Shown piece by piece: positions 1-5,270 of a stretch of DNA of 7,657 bases. Every line of letters begins with the position of its first letter. Positions within the stretch are counted from its first letter, which is position 1. Under the pieces are notes generated by a model. It saw only the letters and a program-made list of their open reading frames with translations, was not told where the DNA came from and made no database searches. The stretch covers positions 1-7,657 of the forward strand of contig DAOVGE010000144.1 of the NCBI GenBank assembly GCA_030672605.1, in the 5' to 3' direction. Made by a program: the position numbers and the translations under genes. This stretch comes from Methanosarcinales archaeon. GTDB taxonomy: Archaea; Halobacteriota; Methanosarcinia; Methanosarcinales; Methanogasteraceae.

Positions 1-23
1 ACTAACCGAACTATCAGACAGTC

Positions 24-2684
24 TCAGCCAGCGCCAAATATCCTGCGATAGTACTCTGCGCCGATGTCAACACCCCACGCGGCATGCCGCACATTCACGT
101 CCCGATCCATCTCGAGCGTCAGCAGGCGCAGCACCCTGCGATAGATCACAATCGGGCTTTCGTGCTCCCGCGCAGCAAGCACATCCATCTTCTTTCGCAC
201 CGCGGCAAAGTAACGATTTCTATCCGATTCCGTCATGAACGTCATACCGGTCGATGCGATCCGATCAGCGAGACCGTGGTAGCTCCTGGCATTTCCGATG
301 TCCTCGATTATGAGATCGTTCAGCCGATCGAGCGTTACCTGCATAATTGCACGCAGCGTCGTCTCATCGCCGCTCTCGATGTATATCCTGTTGATCTCCT
401 CGGTTCCGGACGCCCGCACAAGAAGGCGGGAGATCGTGTCCGGACCTGGACCTGGACCTGGACCCTCCAGCACAAACTCGACCTTGTCGTGGTATGTGCC
501 GCCAGCCCAGAGAACCTTCTGCCCTGCAATGCTCTCGGGTGGGCAATCGAGCCACGAATTAATGATATTCTCCTTCGGGATATTCGGAGCCCAGATATCG
601 AGCCGTTCATCGAATTTTTTTCCATACAATTCCGTATGCTTTCTCCATATCTCACCCGGCGGCTTCTCGTGCCATGCTATCATGGAGGCGATCATGCAGA
701 TCCCGATGATTCCGTCCTTGTCAGGGAACCGCTTGATCGTGAAACCTCCGCTCTCCTCACCCGCGACTGCGGCTGGCAGATCGTACTTCGCAATCGCTGC
801 GGAGATGTATTTGAACCCGACCTCAGTTACGATGCACGGGAACCGCTGCAGGCTGAGCGCGTACTCGGTTTCGTCCGAGACTCGTATGAGGTTGTAGAAC
901 GGGTGCCTGACAAGCGAGTTGATCTGATCCCATTCCGGCGTCGGTATGTCGATGTCTACGTCGGTCTCGTTGCCGTGCCCACATTTGAGTGCACTCACCA
1001 CATCATCCAGTGCTGTTGACGTGGTCCCTGTGCGTATCACGATGTGGTTCTTCCAACCGAGCCTCTTGATTGTGAAATCACAGAGCATGGCAAGGAGCTT
1101 GTTCAGGTTGGTGAATCCGCCGGAATCAAGAATTCCGCCGCATCGGTCGCCATCGGTGTCGTTTGCGCACTCAAAGAGCGCGCCTATCCGGTTCAACCGG
1201 TCCATGGTCGGGAGAAGCCACTGTTTCTCAGGATTCGCATAAAATCTCAGCCCGAGAAGCTCGTCCTCTTCCGAATCCATCTGAAAGATCGATTCAGGTG
1301 GGATTTCGAGTTTCTCGAAGATATCTGCGATATAACCCCTTGCAACGCCGTTCATGGCGTTGTGGATGAAGTGATGGTCCGGCTGTGAATAAAATTCCCT
1401 CAGAAGCCCGTCCAGCTCCTGCGATCTCAGAAAAACCGCGACCCACGTGGTGTACCCATCCCGCATATTGATATACTCAAACCTGCCTTCTGATTGAGCC
1501 TGCAGCAGGTCATATTTTCCAATTTCGGGCGCCCTCATGCAGATGATGTTCGCCTCTCTCTCTATCCGGTCTGTGACCGATGTCGGCGCGACATCGCCGT
1601 TCTCCATGCTCCAGCGCTGCCCCTGAGTCGAGAGCGGATTGTGGCTCGGCGTCATGTTCTCGCCGCCCGCAGCCTCCCCGCGCTCAACCTCCCTGAGCCA
1701 GTAGACAAGCGCACCGGTGGGCGATGGCTCGGCTGCGAAGCGCACGGAAAATCCACGCGAGAGAAACACCCTTGCGCTCTCAAGAGCGAAGTCTCTTGCG
1801 CCGATCCTCGTGTCATACGTGATCACAACAGGTCTCCCGCCTTTTTTCTGCGATATCTCAAGATCGTTGCACATCGCTTCTGTCACACAATCCGATCGCT
1901 TCTGTGTGAAATCCTTGTTCACGAAGGCTCTGAACCCCGATGTTCCAAATTTTATATATTTTTTCTCAAAGATCGCGTGCAAAAGCTCCTTCAACTCCAA
2001 ATCACTGGTCCGGTTCGCAAACCTGTAGAGCTTGTCCGCGATGTTTGCGACAAGCGATGTTCTGAACGGTCGGTACCGTGCATCGCAATTGAGAGCGGTG
2101 ATCATGGGATACACCTCATCCAGCATGTAATCGCGTATCTCTGAGAACTCAGCCCGATCAAAGAGCGCGAAGAGCGCGGATGCGGCAAAAGCGCGCAAGG
2201 TTCGCGCAGAAGCCAGTTGTCTCTGTGCGACTCCGTAAAGATCCCGCGCAGAGTCACCAATCTCCCGTCCTGTGATTCTGTTAATCTCGGAATCCGGGTT
2301 ATCTGTTGTCTCAAACCCGTACTGTCCGGGCTCCACAGCAAAAAGCTGTAGCGATGCGAACAATACCGGAATCTCTCCTGTCGGGAACTCAGCGATCCCA
2401 TCTCTTAGTTTTTCCAGAAAATTCCGGCTCACAGTGTTCGCTACCTCCAGAATTTCGGCATCATCCGTTTCTGTCAGCGCAACGATTAGATCTGAGGTCA
2501 GTTCGGATACCGGAAGCCCACCGGCACGGGATATCGAAATCACCGTCATGATCTCATCCAGTTTGCTCAATACGACTGCCTTGTTCTCTGCAAGCGCCTG
2601 CCATCGCATATTCTGATATATGCGATCGGTGCGAGGTGCGCTTTCCTCTTTTTCTTTGAAATGTTCCATATCTTCACCTACCAT
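24..2684 (-). CDS. Oversized phosphoglucomutase/phosphomannomutase-family protein (886 aa)
   Basis: Alpha-D-phosphohexomutase superfamily protein, expected to interconvert hexose 1-phosphate and 6-phosphate in the cytoplasm. Numbered from the ATG at 2684, all four family loops are present in order: FGTSGFRA (about 246-253) opening domain 1, the phosphoserine loop TPSHNP (345-350, Ser347), the Mg-binding loop DTDGDR (509-514), the sugar-binding loop GEESGG (642-647), and the phosphate-binding loop RASGTEE (757-763). GEESGG fits glucose/mannose phosphate rather than glucosamine phosphate. The last loop differs from the usual RPSGTEP. Archaeal members usually have about 450 residues; here about 245 mostly helical residues precede domain 1 and about 95 follow domain 4, and I recognise no domain in either. 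A (Gly-Pro)4 tract sits at 741-748. The start was chosen because GGTGA lies 5 nt before this ATG; an upstream GTG at 2693 falls inside that Shine-Dalgarno, and a second ATG at 2669 has its own. Family membership is sure; the substrate is not. Confidence 0.9.
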   Translation of the reverse strand: MVGEDMEHFKEKEESAPRTDRIYQNMRWQALAENKAVVLSKLDEIMTVISISRAGGLPVSELTSDLIVALTETDDAEILEVANTVSRNFLEKLRDGIAEFPTGEIPVLFASLQLFAVEPGQYGFETTDNPDSEINRITGREIGDSARDLYGVAQRQLASARTLRAFAASALFALFDRAEFSEIRDYMLDEVYPMITALNCDARYRPFRTSLVANIADKLYRFANRTSDLELKELLHAIFEKKYIKFGTSGFRAFVNKDFTQKRSDCVTEAMCNDLEISQKKGGRPVVITYDTRIGARDFALESARVFLSRGFSVRFAAEPSPTGALVYWLREVERGEAAGGENMTPSHNPLSTQGQRWSMENGDVAPTSVTDRIEREANIICMRAPEIGKYDLLQAQSEGRFEYINMRDGYTTWVAVFLRSQELDGLLREFYSQPDHHFIHNAMNGVARGYIADIFEKLEIPPESIFQMDSEEDELLGLRFYANPEKQWLLPTMDRLNRIGALFECANDTDGDRCGGILDSGGFTNLNKLLAMLCDFTIKRLGWKNHIVIRTGTTSTALDDVVSALKCGHGNETDVDIDIPTPEWDQINSLVRHPFYNLIRVSDETEYALSLQRFPCIVTEVGFKYISAAIAKYDLPAAVAGEESGGFTIKRFPDKDGIIGICMIASMIAWHEKPPGEIWRKHTELYGKKFDERLDIWAPNIPKENIINSWLDCPPESIAGQKVLWAGGTYHDKVEFVLEGPGPGPGPDTISRLLVRASGTEEINRIYIESGDETTLRAIMQVTLDRLNDLIIEDIGNARSYHGLADRIASTGMTFMTESDRNRYFAAVRKKMDVLAAREHESPIVIYRRVLRLLTLEMDRDVNVRHAAWGVDIGAEYYRRIFGAG
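441..464 (-). repeat. Hexanucleotide repeat coding (Gly-Pro)4 inside the mutase gene
   Basis: On the plus strand the unit GGACCT occurs three times in a row followed by GGACC. Read on the minus strand in the mutase frame it gives GGT-CC(A/G) four times, that is GPGPGPGP flanked by Glu and Asp. It sits nine residues upstream of the RASGTEE phosphate-binding loop of domain 4. The near-identical codons point to recent expansion by replication slippage; this is inferred from sequence only. Confidence 0.9.
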
Positions 2685-2689
2685 TTTAA

Positions 2690-2695
2690 TCACCC
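2690..2695 (-). promoter_or_regulatory. Ribosome binding site GGGTGA deciding the mutase start
   Basis: On the minus strand GGGTGA lies 5 nt upstream of the ATG at 2684-2682. The in-frame GTG at 2693-2691 is part of this motif, so it is unlikely to be the start itself. A second GGTGA (2678-2674) lies 4 nt before another in-frame ATG at 2669, so initiation at either ATG is possible; the products differ by five residues. Confidence 0.55.
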
Positions 2696-2722
2696 ATGCA
2701 CATTATAATATCCAGACTGTTG

Positions 2723-2730
2723 TATTTATC
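2723..2730 (-). promoter_or_regulatory. Candidate TATA box for the mutase gene
   Basis: The minus strand reads GATAAATA here, preceded by AACC. A TATA box at this place would put the transcription start about 25 nt downstream, near 2700, giving a short leader that still includes the GGGTGA ribosome binding site. A second AT-rich stretch, ATATTATAATG at 2701-2711 on the same strand, is an alternative but would start transcription at or inside the coding region. Confidence 0.35.
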
Positions 2731-2736
2731 GGTTAT

Positions 2737-2767
2737 GGTGTGTATTGGTGTCACCACTCAGGACACC
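2737..2767. promoter_or_regulatory. Operator-like palindrome and GGTGT repeats between divergent genes
   Basis: TGGTGTCACCA at 2746-2756 is a perfect palindrome around a single central base. GGTGT occurs at 2737-2741 and again at 2747-2751, exactly one helical turn apart, and the inverted form GACACC follows at 2762-2767. The cluster lies between candidate TATA elements for the minus-strand mutase and the plus-strand DUF2150/thiDN operon, so a regulator bound here could affect both. The regulator is unknown and no family consensus is recognised. Confidence 0.4.
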
Positions 2768-2775
2768 TTTAATTA
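2768..2775 (+). promoter_or_regulatory. Candidate TATA box for the DUF2150-thiDN operon
   Basis: TTTAATTA lies directly after the GACACC half-site. It would place transcription start near 2797-2800 and leave a leader of about 45 nt before the ATG at 2843. Another AT-rich stretch, GATTATAG at 2791-2798, would give a leader near 20 nt. No TPP riboswitch landmarks are seen between either and the start codon. Confidence 0.3.
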
Positions 2776-2842
2776 CTATTTCCGACATTAGATTATAGGA
2801 AATTCAACAATGCAACCATAGTCTGACGATATAGAGGACAGG

Positions 2843-3430
2843 ATGGTTATCATGAAAAAGGCAGAGAAAAAGAAAGAAATTCAATATTACACGAAAGAAC
2901 GATGGAATAATTGGATTCAGGATGTAAAAGAGAGTGACTTCAGGATAGATGACGAACGCGAAGATAGTACCGCGGTATTTGTCAATATGATGGATGACGT
3001 CATCATGTCGTGTCTGAAGGTCGTTTTTGAGTACCGTAAGAAGAAGATAGCCACAGATGATGCGCTTAATGCCATTTCAAGCATCAGCGACATAGTGCTT
3101 GCCAATGCGGACCCGGTCAGCGAGGACGTGGACATGATGTTGCAGTCATTACAGTCGTCGCTCTTAGGCGCGCTCGTCTCATGCGAATGCTATGCCAGGG
3201 GGAGCTATAACACGAAGACGCCGATTACGAAGCTGATTAAAGACGCAATCAGCATGGAGGACGAGGATCCCGAGAATGCGCTGGATACTATCAGCACAGT
3301 CGGCGCACGGGTTCTGTCTGGCAAAAAAATGCCAGAGATCACCTTTGACGTTCCGGACGGACTTGTAGCTGAGTGGCTGGACGGAATCGACTCAATCGTT
3401 GCGGCAATGGCTCTTTCGCAGGCGGAGTGA
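2843..3430 (+). CDS. DUF2150-like archaeal protein, 195 aa
   Basis: Small soluble protein resembling the archaeal DUF2150 family, which has no known function. The recognisable part is the N-terminal half: a lysine-rich start (residues 5-11), then YYTKERWNNWI (15-25), an acidic stretch, and VNMMDDVIMSCLKVV (about 47-61), followed by helical segments with a QSLQSSLLGALVSCECYA stretch near 105-122. No signal peptide, membrane segment or metal-binding cysteine cluster is seen. The usual length of about 190 residues is matched. GAGG at 2834-2837 lies 5 nt before the chosen ATG; the ATG at 2852 lacks a comparable site. The stop codon is one base from the ATG of thiDN, so the two are surely cotranscribed and probably translationally coupled. 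The family name comes from memory of its motif pattern and is fairly, not fully, certain. Confidence 0.75.
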   Translation: MVIMKKAEKKKEIQYYTKERWNNWIQDVKESDFRIDDEREDSTAVFVNMMDDVIMSCLKVVFEYRKKKIATDDALNAISSISDIVLANADPVSEDVDMMLQSLQSSLLGALVSCECYARGSYNTKTPITKLIKDAISMEDEDPENALDTISTVGARVLSGKKMPEITFDVPDGLVAEWLDGIDSIVAAMALSQAE

Positions 3431-3431
3431 G

Positions 3432-4784
3432 ATGCAGTGCGTTCTCACGATAGCAGGCTCTGATTCAGGCGGTGGCGCAGGCGTCCAGGCTGATCTAAAG
3501 ACGTTTGCCGCGCTAGGAATGCACGGCACTGCCGCAATCACCGCAATCACTGCACAGAACACACTCGGAGTTCAGGCTGTGCACGATCTTCCGGATGGCG
3601 TGGTAATCGATCAGATCCGTGCGATATTGAGCGACATAGAGATCGTTTATGCGAAAATCGGGATGTTGTCCTCAGAAAAGATTGTGCACGCAGTTGCAAG
3701 AGAGATCAAAGGGATTCCTTTCGTGCTCGATCCCGTGATGAGTGCGGAAGCAGGGGGTGCGCTTCTGACAGGCGACGCGCTGGGTGCGCTCGTGCTGGAA
3801 TTAATCCCGATTGCAACTGTTGTCACGCCAAACGTCTTTGAGGCTGAGGCGATAACAGGCATTACGATCGAAAATATCGAGGATGCGGAGCGCGCTGCCG
3901 CAGCGATCACCGATCTCGGATGCAAGGCTGCGGTTGTGACCGGCGGGCATCTAAATGGGACCGACGTGCTATCTGTGGCGCAGGATGCTGATAGTGATGC
4001 CGATACTGATACTAATAGTGGTAGTGGTAGTGATCAGATCCGGATGACCGGAGATCTGATCGAAGGCGGGACGCACGGCGCCGGATGCACATATTCGGCA
4101 GCGATTGCGGCGTTTCTTGCAAAAGGATTCCCCATACCGGATGCGTGCGCCGCTGCAAAGGACTTTGTCACAGAGGCGATTGCAAACTCATCCCGGGTTG
4201 GCGCTGGAGTTGCTCCAGTCAACCAGATCGCAGCGACTCTCAGGAATGCCGCACGATACCGGGCGATCGCTGATGTGAGCGATGCTGTGAGGATGGTTGA
4301 GGACTGCGAGTCATTCGCATCGCTGATTCCTGAGGTCGGATGCAACATCGGAACTGCGACCTCTGGTGCACGATCAGTTGAGGACATTGCAGCGGTTGGG
4401 TCAAGGATCGTGAGGCACAAAACCCGGGCAAAAGCGGTCGGATGCGTCGAGTTCGGCGCATCATCCCACATCGCAAGACTCATCCTTGCCGTCATGAGAT
4501 TCGATCCCGCGATTGCAAGCGCTCTCAATGTCAAGTGCTCAGAGGATATAATCTCGGCGTGCAAGGATTGCGGTTATACGGTGGCATCATTTGATAGAAA
4601 GGACGAGCCGAAACTTCACAAGACCATGGACTGGGGTGCGACGCACGCAATTGAGGAAGCGGGTTGTGTTCCACAGGTGATCTGGGATAAGGGCGGGGTC
4701 GGGAAAGAGGCAATGGTGCGAATTCTTGGCAGAAGCGCCGTGGAAGTGGCTGGTTACGCGATCCAAGTGGCTGAGTGTGGTTAG
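3432..4784 (+). CDS. thiDN: Bifunctional hydroxymethylpyrimidine (phosphate) kinase / thiamine-phosphate synthase (ThiD-ThiN)
   Basis: Makes thiamine phosphate. The ThiD half phosphorylates HMP and HMP-P; the ThiN half, which archaea use in place of ThiE, joins HMP-PP to thiazole phosphate. ThiD spans about 1-265: ribokinase-fold substrate loop AGSDSGGGAGVQADLKT (8-24), TAQNTLGV (40-47), DPVM (100-103), TPN..EAE (132-139), and anion-hole loop GTHGAGCT (213-220) with catalytic Cys219. ThiN spans about 270-450, with PEVGCNIGTA (300-309), FGASSHIAR (341-349), DRKDEP (388-393) and DKGGVGKEAM (419-428). The 450-residue length is normal for the fusion apart from an Asp/Ser/Thr/Gly repeat at 185-201. 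GGAG at 3424-3427 sits 4 nt before this ATG; an in-frame ATG at 3399 is rejected because it lies in the upstream gene and the ThiD family starts at MQCVLTIAGSD. The position one base after the DUF2150-like gene implies an operon. Confidence 0.95.
   Translation: MQCVLTIAGSDSGGGAGVQADLKTFAALGMHGTAAITAITAQNTLGVQAVHDLPDGVVIDQIRAILSDIEIVYAKIGMLSSEKIVHAVAREIKGIPFVLDPVMSAEAGGALLTGDALGALVLELIPIATVVTPNVFEAEAITGITIENIEDAERAAAAITDLGCKAAVVTGGHLNGTDVLSVAQDADSDADTDTNSGSGSDQIRMTGDLIEGGTHGAGCTYSAAIAAFLAKGFPIPDACAAAKDFVTEAIANSSRVGAGVAPVNQIAATLRNAARYRAIADVSDAVRMVEDCESFASLIPEVGCNIGTATSGARSVEDIAAVGSRIVRHKTRAKAVGCVEFGASSHIARLILAVMRFDPAIASALNVKCSEDIISACKDCGYTVASFDRKDEPKLHKTMDWGATHAIEEAGCVPQVIWDKGGVGKEAMVRILGRSAVEVAGYAIQVAECG
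3984..4034 (+). repeat. Degenerate hexanucleotide repeat coding an Asp/Ser/Thr/Gly tract in ThiD
   Basis: Eight 6-base units of the form GAT-(GCT/AGT/GCC/ACT), then AAT-AGT and GGT-AGT twice, followed by GAT. They encode DADSDADTDTNSGSGSD (residues 185-201), just before the strand leading to the GTHGAGCT active-site loop. Most codons end in T, unlike the GC-ending codons on either side, so the tract looks like a later insertion. Confidence 0.85.
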
Positions 4785-4788
4785 GTGG

Positions 4789-4835
4789 CAAGTGGTTACT
4801 ACAGAGCCTGATTCTGAAGACAAGAAAGTAACTTG
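4789..4835 (+). terminator. Possible hairpin downstream of thiDN
   Basis: CAAGTGGTTACT (4789-4800) can pair with AGTAACTTG (4827-4835) using a 3-nt bulge, with a perfect six-pair core GTTACT/AGTAAC; a four-pair CAGA/TCTG stem lies within the loop. It starts five bases after the thiDN stop codon and is followed by the moderately T-rich ATTTGTATTC. Archaeal termination often needs only a T-tract, so this is a weak call. Confidence 0.3.
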
Positions 4836-4907
4836 ATTTGTATTCACTTCAAAAAATATGGTAAAACCCGATCTTCAGTCGTTCTGAAATATGTGCATAA
4901 AAACCTC

Positions 4908-4980
4908 AATCTGTGGCAATCAGTGTTAATCTGTGGCTAAAAGCCATATCCTCCACAGATTAACACGGATTACACTGATT
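4908..4980. repeat. Inverted repeat built of AATCTGTG-type units
   Basis: The left arm (4908-4936) is three short units in a row: AATCTGTGGC, AATCAGTGTT, AATCTGTGG. The right arm (4953-4980) is the same in reverse complement: CCACAGATTAACACGG then ATTACACTGATT. The inner 19 bases of each arm pair with one mismatch around a 16-base loop, which itself contains GGCT-AAA-AGCC. I recall similar ATCTGTGTTAATCTGTGG strings as dispersed intergenic repeats in methanogen and other anaerobe genomes; their function is unknown. Confidence 0.8.
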
Positions 4981-5142
4981 TCACCAATCCAATCGTATTT
5001 GTATTTGCAGGATTGACATCATGCTCTTCAACCGACCAGGAAAAATAAAACGACCCATCCCGAGTTTTGTGAGTGTTCTCATACCCTTAGTGCCCACCGA
5101 AAAATAAAGTAGCAAAGCTATCTGATGGCACTTCACATCCCT

Positions 5143-5235
5143 GACATTCGTGCGATTCGTTTATTCGTGCCATTCGTGATCCCTTCTTTCGATTTTATCA
5201 CGAATGTGCACGTTTGGGCAAATGACACGAATTTT
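5143..5235. repeat. Inverted cluster of ATTCGTG / CACGAAT units
   Basis: ATTCGTG occurs at 5146-5152, 5163-5169 and 5172-5178, with a variant ATTCGTT at 5155-5161, giving an 8-9 base period. The complement CACGAAT follows at 5199-5205 and 5226-5232, with a decayed copy CACGTTT at 5209-5215. The inner CATTCGTGA (5171-5179) and TCACGAATG (5198-5206) pair perfectly over nine bases around an 18-base loop. The architecture matches the repeat at 4908-4980 but the unit differs. It may be a dispersed intergenic repeat. Confidence 0.75.
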
Positions 5236-5239
5236 AACA

Positions 5240-5264
5240 GGTTATTTTTGGCAAGCCATTAACC
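5240..5264 (-). terminator. Possible hairpin after the permease gene
   Basis: GGTTA (5240-5244) and TAACC (5260-5264) are complementary, and the intervening sequence has TGGC-AA-GCCA (5249-5258). The element begins seven bases past the permease stop codon on the minus strand. The stem is short and no long T-tract follows on that strand, so its role as a terminator is a guess. Confidence 0.25.
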
Positions 5265-5270
5265 TCTTCT

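Larger units (their letters stand above)
4785..5270. other. 486-bp gene-free region between convergent genes
   Basis: No credible coding sequence, tRNA or rRNA is visible here. It contains a weak hairpin after thiDN, an inverted repeat of AATCNGTGT-type units (4908-4980), two copies of GAAAAATAAA (5040-5049 and 5099-5108), an inverted cluster of ATTCGTG/CACGAAT units (5143-5235), and an inverted repeat next to the permease stop codon (5240-5264). It is more AT-rich than the flanking genes. The two genes beside it converge, so it needs terminators rather than promoters. Confidence 0.8.

Noticed and set aside
84..1019. Long open frame of 311 codons on the plus strand
   Set aside because: It is antisense to the conserved mutase, whose motifs run through the whole region. 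The translation has no recognisable motif and shows the composition of a shadow frame.
2694..2842. TPP riboswitch upstream of the thiamine operon
   Set aside because: The conserved thi-box landmarks (CTGAGA and the ACCTGATC-type element) are not present in this 149-bp region.
3399..3431. Upstream in-frame ATG for thiDN
   Set aside because: It lies inside the preceding gene, gives an atypical Arg-rich N-terminus, and the ATG at 3432 has a good Shine-Dalgarno and matches where ThiD proteins begin.
4908..4980. Insertion-sequence terminal inverted repeats
   Set aside because: The arms are only 16 bases apart with nothing between them that could code a transposase, and no target-site duplication is seen.
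4908..5235. CRISPR array
   Set aside because: The repeat units are 7-10 bases, occur in inverted arms, and have no spacers of regular 30-40 base length; no cas gene is near.
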